Shown here one piece after another: positions 34,263 to 42,226 of a DNA stretch of 64,000 nucleotides (within the stretch, counting starts at the first letter, position 1; every line of letters begins with the position of its first letter). The stretch covers positions 6,962,001 through 7,026,000 of the forward strand of contig NZ_CP040244.1 of NCBI RefSeq assembly GCF_005517195.1, in the 5' to 3' direction. The notes beneath the pieces are model-generated. The model was given only the letters and a program-made list of their open reading frames with translations. It searched no databases and had not been told where the DNA came from. The translations under genes were made by a program, and so were the position numbers. Origin of the DNA: Streptomyces vilmorinianum (GTDB lineage Bacteria > Actinomycetota > Actinomycetes > Streptomycetales > Streptomycetaceae).

Positions 34263-34277
34263 CTGACGGATCGTCAG
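34263..34277. promoter_or_regulatory. Palindromic operator, site C
   Basis: CTGACGGATCGTCAG, arms CTGACG/CGTCAG, five bases before ATG 34283 of the flavin reductase. Bound repressor would cover the transcript start. Confidence 0.6.
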
Positions 34278-34282
34278 CTTCA

Positions 34283-34900
34283 ATGGACCGTGTGATGGGA
34301 CACGCTGGGATGGCGGCCACCGCCGTCCGATACCTCAGGTCGGCCGGTTCGCCCACGGCCGTGGAAGCGCACCCCCGGCCGCGGCTGCGGGCGGTACGGG
34401 ACGGGGAGCGGCCACCGGTCGATCCGGCCGAGTTCCGGCGCGTGCTGGGCCACTTCGCGAGCGGGGTCACAGTCGTGACGGCCCTCACCCCCGAGGGCCC
34501 GGCCGGCTTCGCCTGCCAGTCCTTCGCGTCCCTGTCCCTGGACCCGCCCCTGGTGGCCTTCATGGTCGCCCGCACGTCGACCACCTGGCCGCGCATCGCC
34601 CGCGCCGGCACCTTCTGCGTCAACATCCTGGGCGCGGACCAGGGGGACCTGTGCCTGGGCTTCGCCAAGAGCGGCGCGGACAAGTTCGCGGAGGTCCCCT
34701 ACGACGCGGCCCCGGCGACCGGCTCCCCGCGCCTCACCGGGGCCCCGGCCTGGATCGACTGCACGATCACCACCGTCCACACGGGCGGCGACCACCTGAT
34801 CGTGGTGGGCAGGGTGGAGACCCTGGGCGCGACGACCGACGGCGACCCCCTGCTGTTCCACCAGGGGCGGTTCGGCCGCTTCGGACGCGTCAGCGGGTAG
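34283..34900 (+). CDS. Flavin reductase-like (FMN-binding split barrel) protein
   Basis: 205 residues from ATG 34283; ATG 34295 is an alternative, and a leaderless start is plausible so close to the operator. The reductase domain begins FRRVLGHFASGVTVVTA and has GFACQSFASLSLDPPLVAFMV and FCVNILGADQGDLCLGFA, the FMN-binding blocks of HpaC/HsaB-type NAD(P)H:flavin reductases, and ends with GGDHLIVVGRVE and PLLFHQGRFGRF. These supply reduced flavin to two-component monooxygenases. No oxygenase partner is adjacent. Confidence 0.87.
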   Translation: MDRVMGHAGMAATAVRYLRSAGSPTAVEAHPRPRLRAVRDGERPPVDPAEFRRVLGHFASGVTVVTALTPEGPAGFACQSFASLSLDPPLVAFMVARTSTTWPRIARAGTFCVNILGADQGDLCLGFAKSGADKFAEVPYDAAPATGSPRLTGAPAWIDCTITTVHTGGDHLIVVGRVETLGATTDGDPLLFHQGRFGRFGRVSG

Positions 34901-35075
34901 GGCGAGCGGAAAGGGAGCGCGCTGTCCGCGGCAGAGCTGACACCATGCGGCGTCATGACCGCTGACAGCACGAGTGGGTTTCGAGCGGGCCGGACGGCAC
35001 TCATCGTCCGGATCCCGGGCAGATGAAGCAGGTCATGAGCGCCTGGCTGGGCAGCGGAGCAGCTGGGGGCTCCGG
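34901..35075. other. Gap after the flavin reductase
   Basis: With 35205-35472 it forms some 440 bp of poorly organised DNA around the remnant. I see no ribosome-binding site with a credible frame, no hairpin terminator and no repeat. Confidence 0.4.
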
Positions 35076-35204
35076 TCAGCCAGCTTCAGCGTGAGTCCAG
35101 GGCATATCGGCGCCGGTCATGGCCGGCCGGGCAATCTCCTGGTCGCCGTGGTGGAGCCGCCAGGTACTGCCGGTGGTGAGGTCCGGGTTGGTCATGTCTC
35201 CCAT
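35076..35204 (-). pseudogene. Truncated gene remnant
   Basis: A 42-residue frame reading MGDMTNPDLTTGSTWRLHHG and ending ...EIARPAMTGADMPWTHAEAG stops after what looks like the N-terminal strand pair of a larger Streptomyces hypothetical protein (WRLHHGDQEI, ITGADMPW type). The rest of the gene is absent. It is probably debris from an insertion or deletion that also involves the toxin-antitoxin pair next door. The family recollection is from memory only. Confidence 0.4.
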
Positions 35205-35472
35205 GATGAGAATCGACGCTGACAGCCGCGGAGTGAAATGCAGCGGAAGCTGATGAGGCGCGATGTCGAGTCGCTGTGCCGCTTCGGCCGGCAGCCGGGG
35301 ATGGTTTGCCGGTAACGCGAGGCGAACAGGCTGGTGAGAACGATGGCCTCGCCTCGTCCGCCCGGCGGGTGCACTCGCCCGCGATTCGATGCGACGGGGC
35401 ACTCCTCACCCTTTCGAGTAGTCCAGGACCATCCGCACACGGACCGGGTAAGGTGGTCATAACGTCCGTGTT

Positions 35473-35817
35473 ATGTCATGGGGAAGTGTCGAAGTCGAGC
35501 CGGAGGTGGAGAAGTGGTTCCTCGGGCTCAGCCACAGCCACCGCGGTACCGTCGCGTTCTACGTCGACCTGCTCGCCGACCACGGGGTGCATCTCGGCGA
35601 GCCGTACACGAAGCAGTTGTCCGGCAAGGTGCGGGAGCTGCGGTTTCATCTGGACGGCGACGCGATCCGCGTCACGTACTGGATCGCCACCGGTCGCAGG
35701 ATCATTCTCCTGACCGTGTTCCGCAAGACCCGGCAGCGGGACGCTGCCGAGGTCGAGAGGGCCGTGCGGGCCTGGGCGCAGTGTGTCGCGCAGGAGCACA
35801 CAGTCGATGAGGGGTGA
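35473..35817 (+). CDS. RelE/HigB-like toxin of a type II toxin-antitoxin pair
   Basis: 114 residues. The RelE-superfamily fold of the phage Gp49-like branch is seen: EVEKWFLGLSHSHRGTVAFYVDLLADHG, YTKQLSGKVRELRFHLDGDAIRVTYWIA, then RRIILLTVFRKTRQRDAAEVERA. These proteins are ribosome-dependent mRNA endonucleases or related toxins. The HTH antitoxin starts four bases after its stop, toxin first as in higBA. No strong ribosome-binding site precedes ATG 35473. Confidence 0.87.
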   Translation: MSWGSVEVEPEVEKWFLGLSHSHRGTVAFYVDLLADHGVHLGEPYTKQLSGKVRELRFHLDGDAIRVTYWIATGRRIILLTVFRKTRQRDAAEVERAVRAWAQCVAQEHTVDEG

Positions 35818-35821
35818 CTCG

Positions 35822-36121
35822 ATGAGCGACCGGAAGAGCTGGAACGGGCTGCGCGAGGAAGCCTTGGACCACCCCGAGGCGCAGGCTTCCTATGACGCCG
35901 CACGGATCCGCTTCGAGCTCGGGCGCGCGGTGCGTGAGCGGCGGGAGGAGCTCGGGATGACGCAGACTCAGCTCGCGCGCGCCGCCGGGCTCCAGCAGCC
36001 CGCGGTCGCCCGTTTCGAGGCCGGTGGCACCATGCCCACACTTCCCCTCCTCGAACGCCTCGCGACTGCTCTGGGGATGCGCCTCCAGGTCGGGTTCGAG
36101 CCACTGGAACGGGCGGGCTGA
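35822..36121 (+). CDS. HTH (XRE) antitoxin, HigA-like
   Basis: 99 residues, start ATG 35822 behind GAGGGG. The N-terminal helical part (SWNGLREEALDHPEAQASYDAARI) is the usual toxin-binding and linker region. The helix-turn-helix is ELGMTQTQLARAAGLQQPAVARFEAGGTMPTLPLLERLATALG. It neutralises the toxin encoded upstream and probably represses the pair. Confidence 0.87.
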   Translation: MSDRKSWNGLREEALDHPEAQASYDAARIRFELGRAVRERREELGMTQTQLARAAGLQQPAVARFEAGGTMPTLPLLERLATALGMRLQVGFEPLERAG

Positions 36122-36164
36122 CCGCCCCGTCCCCCAGGGAAGCACTGGCGTCGCGGTCGCGCGG

Positions 36165-37481
36165 TCACGCCGCGGCCGGAGCCGTCGGTCGGCGGCGGAT
36201 CACCAGGGCCATCAGGGCCGCCGCCGCGCACAGGGCGCCCGAGGCGTACCAGACGACGTCGTAGGAGCCGAAGACGTCACGGGCCACGCCGCCCGCGAAG
36301 GCGACGAGGGCCGCGCCGACCTGGTGGGAGGCGAGGACCCAGCCGAAGACGATGGCGGAGTCGTCGCCGTAGTGCTCGCGGCACAGGGCGATCGTCGGCG
36401 GGACCGTGGCGACCCAGTCCAGGCCGTAGAAGACGATGAAGAAGATCATCGGCGGGTGGACGGACGGGGCGAGGAGCATCGGCAGGAAGAGGAGCGAGAC
36501 GCCGCGCAGGGCGTAGTAGACGGCCAGCAGGCGGCGCGCCTCGAAGCGGTCCGTGAACCAGCCCGAGGCGATCGTGCCGACGACGTCGAAGACCCCGATG
36601 ACGGCGAGGAGTGACGCGGCCGCGGTGATCGGCATGCCGTGGTCGTGGGCGGCGGGCACGAAGTGGGTCTTGACCAGGCCGTTCGTCGAGGCGCCGCAGA
36701 TCGCGAAGGTGCCGGCCAGGAGCCAGAAGGGGCCGGTGCGGGCCGCCTTGGACAGGACGGTCACGGCCCGGCGCGCCGCGCCCGTGACCGGGGCGGGCCT
36801 CGGCGCGAACGTGCCTCCGTAGGGGGCGAGGCCCACGTCCGCCGGGTGGTCGCGCAGCAGCAGCCAGACGAAGGGGACGACCGCGAGCGCGGAGAGCGAG
36901 ACGGTCACCGAGGCCGGGCGCCAGCCGTGGTTCTCGACCAGCCAGGACAGCAGGGGCAGGAAGACCAGCTGGCCCGAGGCCCCGGCCGCCGTGAGGATGC
37001 CCGTCACCAGGCCGCGCCGCGCCACGAACCACCGGTTCGTCACCGTCGCCGCGAACGCCAGCGCCATCGAGCCGCTGCCGAGGCCGACGAGGACGCCCCA
37101 GAAGAGGACGAGCTGCCAGGCCGCCGTCATCCACACGGTCAGCAGGGAGCCGAGCGCGATCACGCTCAGCGCGACCGCGACGACCTTACGGATGCCGAAG
37201 CGGTCCATCAGGGCCGCGGCGAACGGCGCCGTGAGGCCGTAGAGCGCGAGGTTCACCGACACCGCGAAGCCGATCGTGCCGCGCGACCAGTCGAACTCGC
37301 CGTGCAGCGGCTCGATCAGCAGGCCGGGCAGCGAGGCGAAGGCCGCCGCGCCGATGATCGTGACGAAGGTGACGCCCGCGACGAACCAGGCGCGGTGGAT
37401 GCGGGTGGTGCGGGGCGTGCGGGGGGTACGGGAGGAGACGGGCGCGGGGGTCTCGGTTGTCTGGCTCACGTCACTCAGCAT
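36165..37481 (-). CDS. MFS transporter (monocarboxylate/OFA-like)
   Basis: 438 residues, ATG 37481 after TGGGGG. It has 12 hydrophobic segments in two halves. The loop motif ALMDRFGIRKVVAV after TM2 and SGWFTDRFEARRLL in the second half are the MFS A-motif positions. GLGSGSMALAFAATVTNRWFVARRGLVTGI (in two parts across TM4-5) is characteristic of the monocarboxylate/oxalate-formate group. The substrate is unknown. It is convergent with the antitoxin gene. Confidence 0.87.
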   Translation of the reverse strand: MLSDVSQTTETPAPVSSRTPRTPRTTRIHRAWFVAGVTFVTIIGAAAFASLPGLLIEPLHGEFDWSRGTIGFAVSVNLALYGLTAPFAAALMDRFGIRKVVAVALSVIALGSLLTVWMTAAWQLVLFWGVLVGLGSGSMALAFAATVTNRWFVARRGLVTGILTAAGASGQLVFLPLLSWLVENHGWRPASVTVSLSALAVVPFVWLLLRDHPADVGLAPYGGTFAPRPAPVTGAARRAVTVLSKAARTGPFWLLAGTFAICGASTNGLVKTHFVPAAHDHGMPITAAASLLAVIGVFDVVGTIASGWFTDRFEARRLLAVYYALRGVSLLFLPMLLAPSVHPPMIFFIVFYGLDWVATVPPTIALCREHYGDDSAIVFGWVLASHQVGAALVAFAGGVARDVFGSYDVVWYASGALCAAAALMALVIRRRPTAPAAA

Positions 37482-37555
37482 CGTGATCCCCCACCACCCG
37501 GACCATTGGCCCGAATGACAGCTTTGACAAGAATCAGGCCATGGGATCGGGTCCC

Positions 37556-38833
37556 TCACACCCGCGGCAGCGTCCTGATCGGCCGCACCACCAGCAGCGC
37601 CACCACCACAAGCACCGCGATCCCCGCCCCCGCCAGCAGGACCGCCTCCGTACCCACCGCCTCCGCGACCGGGCCCGCCAGCGTCCGGCCCGCCGCCATC
37701 ATCAGGAGCGAGCCGGCCACGTCGTACGCGTGCATGCGGTTCAGCGCGTCCTGCGGTACGTGCGTCTGGACCGACGTCGACCACATCACCAGCCAGAACG
37801 CGAACGCCGCCCCGCCCAGGAACTGCCCCACCCCGAGCAGCGCCACGGACGCCCCCGCGCCGAGCAGGACGAGGTTCACCGGCAGGCCCAGCAGCGCCAC
37901 CGCGCCCGCCGCCAGCGGGCGGCGCGGGCGCAGGCGCAGGGCGAGCAGGCCGCCCGCGGCGCTGCCGGCGCCGTTGACCGCCATCAGCGTCCCGTACGCG
38001 GCCGAGCCGTGGTCGCCGGTCACCAGGGTCGCCGTCAGCGGCACCAGCGGGCCGGCGACCGTCAGGCCGTACACGGTCCAGATCGCGATGACCCCCCACA
38101 GCCAGTTCCGGGCCCGGAACTCCCGCCAGCCAAGGGCCATTTCGGCCCGCAGTGACCCCCGTACCGCCGCGTCGCCCGCGGCCGCGGCCGCGGGTATGCG
38201 CGTCAGCGCGAGGCAGAGAGCGCTGACGGCGAAGGTCGCGCCGTTGGCCCCGAAGGCCGCTCCGGCGCCGACGAGCGCGACGAGGAGGCCCGCCACGGCC
38301 GGGCCCGCCATGGCCATCAGGGACTCGACGACCCGCAGGACGGCGTTGGCGCGCTGCACGTCGGGCGCGATGCGCGGGATCGTGGAGGCGACCCCGGGCT
38401 GGAAGAGCGCGGCGCAGACACCGCTGACGGCGCTGAGCGCGTACACCGCCCAGAGCGGCGGGCTGCCGACGGCGAACGAGACGGCGAGGACGGCCGCCCC
38501 TGGCAGCCGCAGCACATCCGCGAGGATCATCATCCGGCGGGCGGTGAACCGGTCCGCGAGCACACCGCCGAAGACGACGAACAGCGCGAACGGGCCGATC
38601 CAGGCGCCCAGCGCGTAGCCGACGGAGGAGTCCGGCCGGCCCGCGCCGAGGAGACCGGCGGCGAGGGCGACGGGCACCATGCCCTCACCGAAGACGGCGG
38701 CGGCACGGGCCACGAAGAAGAGCCGGAAGTTACGGTTCCAGAGGGCGGGAGCCCCGACAGGTGCGGGAACGCTCTCCCGGACCTCAGACTTGTACGAGTA
38801 GTGCTCCGCTGTTTCCGCCTGCTTGTCCGTCAC
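37556..38833 (-). CDS. MFS transporter (drug-efflux/DHA-like)
   Basis: 425 residues if GTG 38833 is the start (VTDKQAETAEHYSYKSEV); no good ribosome-binding site. Helices begin at LWNRNFRLFFVARAAAVFGEG. The A-motif is GGVLADRFTARRMMILADVLR, followed by FQPGVASTIPRIAPDVQRANA, a hallmark of the MFS branch that includes macrolide and enterobactin exporters. An efflux role is inferred only from this. It is divergent from the AraC-type regulator, with a dre-like palindrome between them. Confidence 0.86.
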   Translation of the reverse strand: MTDKQAETAEHYSYKSEVRESVPAPVGAPALWNRNFRLFFVARAAAVFGEGMVPVALAAGLLGAGRPDSSVGYALGAWIGPFALFVVFGGVLADRFTARRMMILADVLRLPGAAVLAVSFAVGSPPLWAVYALSAVSGVCAALFQPGVASTIPRIAPDVQRANAVLRVVESLMAMAGPAVAGLLVALVGAGAAFGANGATFAVSALCLALTRIPAAAAAGDAAVRGSLRAEMALGWREFRARNWLWGVIAIWTVYGLTVAGPLVPLTATLVTGDHGSAAYGTLMAVNGAGSAAGGLLALRLRPRRPLAAGAVALLGLPVNLVLLGAGASVALLGVGQFLGGAAFAFWLVMWSTSVQTHVPQDALNRMHAYDVAGSLLMMAAGRTLAGPVAEAVGTEAVLLAGAGIAVLVVVALLVVRPIRTLPRV

Positions 38834-38853
38834 GGACCCGACTTGTAGCAGCA

Positions 38854-38869
38854 AGTGGTCTGGACCACC
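38854..38869. promoter_or_regulatory. dre-like (DasR/GntR) operator
   Basis: AGTGGTCTGGACCACC matches the DasR-responsive element consensus AGTGGTCTAGACCACT at 14 of 16 positions and has perfect GTGGTC/GACCAC arms. It lies just before the ribosome-binding site of the AraC-type gene and about 20 bp from the divergent MFS start. Other GntR-family proteins bind similar sites. Confidence 0.6.
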
Positions 38870-38882
38870 AAGGGATTTACTC

Positions 38883-39863
38883 GTGCCGCACCGTGTCGCC
38901 GTCCTCGCCCTGCCCGGCCTCCTCCCCTTCGAACTGGGCATTCCCCACCGGATCTTCGGCCGCGCCAAGGACCCCGCGAGCGGCCGCCCCCTCTACGAGA
39001 TCGCGACCTGCGCCCCGGTCGCGGGCCCGGTCCCCACCGACGCGGACTTCGCCGTCCACGTGGAGCACGGCCCCGAGGCCCTCGCGACGGCGGACACCGT
39101 CGTCGTCCCCGCCTCGTACGAGCTGGGCCCGGTCTACGAGGAGGGCCGGCTGACCGACGAACTGGCGGCCACGCTCGCGCACATCCGGCCCGGGACGCGC
39201 CTCGTGTCCATCTGCACCGGCGGGTACGTCCTAGCCGCCGCCGGCTACCTCGACGGGCGCCCGGCCACCACGCACTGGGCCTCGGCCGAGCACTTCCAGC
39301 GGCTGTTCCCGCGCGTGCGGGTCGACGCGGACGTGCTGTTCGTCGACGACGGGGACGTGCTGACCTCGGCGGGCGTCGCCGCCGGACTCGACCTGTGCCT
39401 GCACATCGTGCGCAAGGACCACGGGAGCGCCGTCGCCAACGAGGTGGCCCGCAGGACCGTCGTACCGCCGCACCGGGACGGCGGCCAGGCCCAGTACGTC
39501 GAGCGCCCGCTCCCGGGGACTGGGACGGCGACCACGACCGCGGCCCGCGCCTGGGCGCTGGCGCATCTGCACGAGCCGATCCAGCTGCGCGATCTGGCGG
39601 TACGGGAGGCCATGAGCGTACGGACGTTCACGCGCCGCTTCCGGGAGGAGGTCGGCATCAGCCCGGGCCAGTGGCTGACCCGGCAGCGCGTGGAACGGGC
39701 CCGGCACCTCCTGGAGTCCACGGACCTCCCGGTGGACCAGGTGGCGAGGGACGCCGGGTTCGGCACGCCCCAGTCGCTCCGCTCCCACCTCCAGGCGGCG
39801 ATCGGCGTGACGCCGACGACCTACCGGCGCACCTTCCGGTCGGCGGGCGCGGTCGGCCCGTAG
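38883..39863 (+). CDS. GATase1-like AraC-family transcriptional regulator
   Basis: 326 residues, GTG 38883 seven bases after AAGGGA. The N-terminal DJ-1/PfpI-like domain (HRVAVLALPGLLPFELGIPHR, SICTGGYVLAAAGYLDG, TSAGVAAGLDLCLHIV) keeps a Cys at the nucleophile elbow (SICTGG). The C-terminal AraC domain has two helix-turn-helices: IQLRDLAVREAMSVRTFTRRF and LPVDQVARDAGFGTPQSLRSH. Such regulators control neighbouring transport or amine and sugar metabolism; the divergent MFS gene is the obvious target. Confidence 0.9.
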   Translation: MPHRVAVLALPGLLPFELGIPHRIFGRAKDPASGRPLYEIATCAPVAGPVPTDADFAVHVEHGPEALATADTVVVPASYELGPVYEEGRLTDELAATLAHIRPGTRLVSICTGGYVLAAAGYLDGRPATTHWASAEHFQRLFPRVRVDADVLFVDDGDVLTSAGVAAGLDLCLHIVRKDHGSAVANEVARRTVVPPHRDGGQAQYVERPLPGTGTATTTAARAWALAHLHEPIQLRDLAVREAMSVRTFTRRFREEVGISPGQWLTRQRVERARHLLESTDLPVDQVARDAGFGTPQSLRSHLQAAIGVTPTTYRRTFRSAGAVGP

Positions 39864-39925
39864 CGCGGTGGACCCGTAGCGCGGTCGGCCCGTAGCGCGG
39901 TGGACCCGTAGCGCGGTGGACCCGT
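39850..39925. repeat. 16-bp tandem repeat, about 4.75 copies
   Basis: Units alternate between CGGTCGGCCCGTAGCG and CGGTGGACCCGTAGCG. The first unit contains the stop codon of the AraC-type gene; the array ends just before the convergent membrane-protein gene. Confidence 0.88.
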
Positions 39926-39932
39926 GAACGCC

Positions 39933-40817
39933 CTAGAACTCGCCCAACGACCAGAAGCCGAAGCCGAACAGGTCGGCGAACGCCAGCAGGCCGAGGACCA
40001 CGCCACCGGCGAGCAGGGGGAGGACGAGAACGAGGAGCAGCGCCAGTCCGGCCACCAGCTGGGCCACCGTGCGTCGCCGCAGCTGGGACACGCCCGGGTC
40101 CCGCGGATCGTAGGTGATCTCCTCTTCGTCCCGGCCGCCGTTCGAACCCCGGTAGGCGCGGGGTGCCCCGTCGGTGTCGGTGAACAGATAGACGTACAGC
40201 GCGTCGGTGTCGCCGTGGTCGATGGAGCCCGAGTTCTTCCGCCGGCCGTCCACCGTGATCCCCCGGGTCACCAGGACCCAACCGTCCCGGGCAGTCTTCC
40301 AGCCGAGGCTCGTGAGCGAGACGCCGGCACCGCCCAGGAGCGGGACGAACAACCAGCAGAGCGCGCCTGCCCAGGACCCGGTGACCAGCAGAGCCACCAT
40401 CACCAGGCAGAACGCGGCGGCCACCGCTGTCCCGGGCTCGACGGCGAGGATCCGTCGCCACCCCGGCCGCGTCCGCCGCTCCCGCCGCTCCACGGTCACC
40501 CGCCGTGGGCCGGGAACCTGTGGCTCGGCCGCGTCCCGTACCGGCAGCGCCTCGCTCAGCACGGTGGCGAACCGTTCCACGGCGATCCGGCTGCGGGAGG
40601 TCAGCAGGTACGTCTCGGGCACACCGTTCTCCGGCCCGGTCAGGACGACGGCGAGCCGGCGCCCGCCGCGGCCGCGCACCTCCACGCGGTCGATCGCCGC
40701 CACCGGAACGCGCCGGACCTCCCGCCCGGACTCGAGCAGCAACTCACCCGAGCGCAACCGGGCGCGCTGCCCGAGGCGCCCGTGAAGTACGAGCGGGGAC
40801 GAGGCGGTTGAGGTCAC
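39933..40817 (-). CDS. Membrane protein of unknown function (DUF3592-like)
   Basis: 294 residues from GTG 40817, a tentative start with a weak ribosome-binding site. The N-terminal half is soluble and beta-rich with Arg-rich stretches (RVPVAAIDRVEVRGRGGRRL). Two helices (AVAAAFCLVMVALLVTG, ALCWLFVPLLGGAGVSL) follow, then an extracytoplasmic beta domain (YVYLFTDTDG, EEEITYDPRDPGVSQLR) and a final helix pair (VAGLALLLVLVLPLLAG...). YDPxDP motifs are typical of DUF3592-like proteins. No catalytic residues are evident. Confidence 0.7.
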   Translation of the reverse strand: MTSTASSPLVLHGRLGQRARLRSGELLLESGREVRRVPVAAIDRVEVRGRGGRRLAVVLTGPENGVPETYLLTSRSRIAVERFATVLSEALPVRDAAEPQVPGPRRVTVERRERRTRPGWRRILAVEPGTAVAAAFCLVMVALLVTGSWAGALCWLFVPLLGGAGVSLTSLGWKTARDGWVLVTRGITVDGRRKNSGSIDHGDTDALYVYLFTDTDGAPRAYRGSNGGRDEEEITYDPRDPGVSQLRRRTVAQLVAGLALLLVLVLPLLAGGVVLGLLAFADLFGFGFWSLGEF

Positions 40818-41008
40818 GCGCCGGTCCCAGGGCCGTTCCAGCCGGCCGTGCGCCGTCGGGCGGGTGCGGCATTCTCCCCCGCTGCGCCGGGCCCGGAGCA
40901 GGTCGCGGGTGAGCATCGCCGGGGCCTGGAGGAGACCGACCAGGTGAGGACGGGGCGGGTGGCGAGCTCGCGGCACGACATGGTCATGACCATAACGCCG
41001 CTCGGAGG

Positions 41009-42061
41009 TCACTGGAAGGTCAGGACTCCGCGCGCGACCCGCCCCTGCTCGGCGTCCTCGGCCGCCTTGGCGAACTCCTCGACCGGGTAGGTCGTGGTGA
41101 CGAGTTCGTCGAGGAGGAGGCGGCCCTCGCGGTAGAGCTCGGCGTAGAGGGCGATGTCCTTCTGGGGGCGGGACGAGCCGTAGCGGCAGCCGAGGATCGA
41201 CTTGTCCAGGAACATCGCGGCGGGCGCGAAGCTCGCCTCGGCGGTGGGTGCGGTCATGCCGAGGAGGATCGCCTGGCCGTGGCGGTCGAGGAGGTCGATC
41301 GCGGTGCGTACGAGGCCGGTGTGGCCGACGCATTCGAAGACGTGGTCGGCGCCGGTGGGCAGGATGTCCCGTACGGAGTCGGCGGAGGTCATGAAGTGCG
41401 TGGCCCCGAAGCGGCGGGCCGCCTCTTCCTTGGCGGGGTTGGTGTCGACGGCGACGATCGTGAGGGCGCCGGCGATCCGGGCGCCCTGGAGGACGTTGAG
41501 CCCGATGCCGCCGGTGCCGATGACGACGACGGTCTCCCCGCGGTCGACCTTGGCGCGGTTGAGCACGGCGCCGACGCCGGTGAGGACGCCGCAGCCCATG
41601 AGGGCGGCGGAGGTGAGCGGGATGTCGCGGGGGATCTTCACGGCCTGGACGGCCTTGACGAGGGTGCGCTCGGCGAAGGAGGAGTTGGAGGCGAACTGGA
41701 AGAGGGGCGTGCCGCCGCGGGAGAAGGGCTGCTTGGGCATCCCGATCGCCTTGCGGCACATGGTGGGCCGGCCGCGGTCGCAGTCGGCGCAGGCGCCGCA
41801 GTTGGCGAGCGTGGACAGGGCGACATGGTCGCCGGGGGCGACGTGGGTGACGCCGGGGCCGACGGCGTCGACGACGCCGGCGCCTTCGTGGCCGAGGACG
41901 ACGGGGGCGGGGAAGGGGATGGTCCCGTCGATGACGGACAGATCACTGTGGCAGAGCCCGGCGGCTCCGACGCGCACGAGCACCTCGCCGGGCCCGGGGT
42001 CCCTGACCTCCAGATCGTCGACCACCTGAACGTGCTTGCCGTCGTAAACGACACCTCTCAT
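41009..42061 (-). CDS. Zinc-dependent alcohol dehydrogenase (MDR family)
   Basis: 350 residues, ATG 42061 with GGAGG eight bases upstream. Catalytic zinc ligands are in GLCHSDLS and GHEGAGVV; the structural zinc is bound by CGACADCDRGRPTMC; the NAD site is VIGTGGIGLNVLQGA. FASNSSFAERTLV and GCRYGSSRPQKDI are typical of the class III/long-chain and aryl-alcohol group of actinobacteria. It interconverts an alcohol and an aldehyde. It stands before the SDR gene on the same strand, but 165 bp apart. Confidence 0.92.
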   Translation of the reverse strand: MRGVVYDGKHVQVVDDLEVRDPGPGEVLVRVGAAGLCHSDLSVIDGTIPFPAPVVLGHEGAGVVDAVGPGVTHVAPGDHVALSTLANCGACADCDRGRPTMCRKAIGMPKQPFSRGGTPLFQFASNSSFAERTLVKAVQAVKIPRDIPLTSAALMGCGVLTGVGAVLNRAKVDRGETVVVIGTGGIGLNVLQGARIAGALTIVAVDTNPAKEEAARRFGATHFMTSADSVRDILPTGADHVFECVGHTGLVRTAIDLLDRHGQAILLGMTAPTAEASFAPAAMFLDKSILGCRYGSSRPQKDIALYAELYREGRLLLDELVTTTYPVEEFAKAAEDAEQGRVARGVLTFQ

Positions 42062-42226
42062 GACGTGCGCCTCCGTTGTCCGGGGGCGGGGGATCTCCCC
42101 CACCCCACCCCTTCCCGAAACCCTGACGAGACCTGGGAGCGCGGCCCCCACACCCCCCGACGCCACCTCCGCACCTCGAACCCCCCACGCCCCTGCGGGA
42201 CGGTTGCCCGCACCGCGTGGGCACCG

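Noticed and set aside
36639..38618. Long plus-strand frame opposite the two MFS genes
   Set aside because: Arg/Ala/Pro-rich shadow of the transporter genes; no start site or family resemblance.
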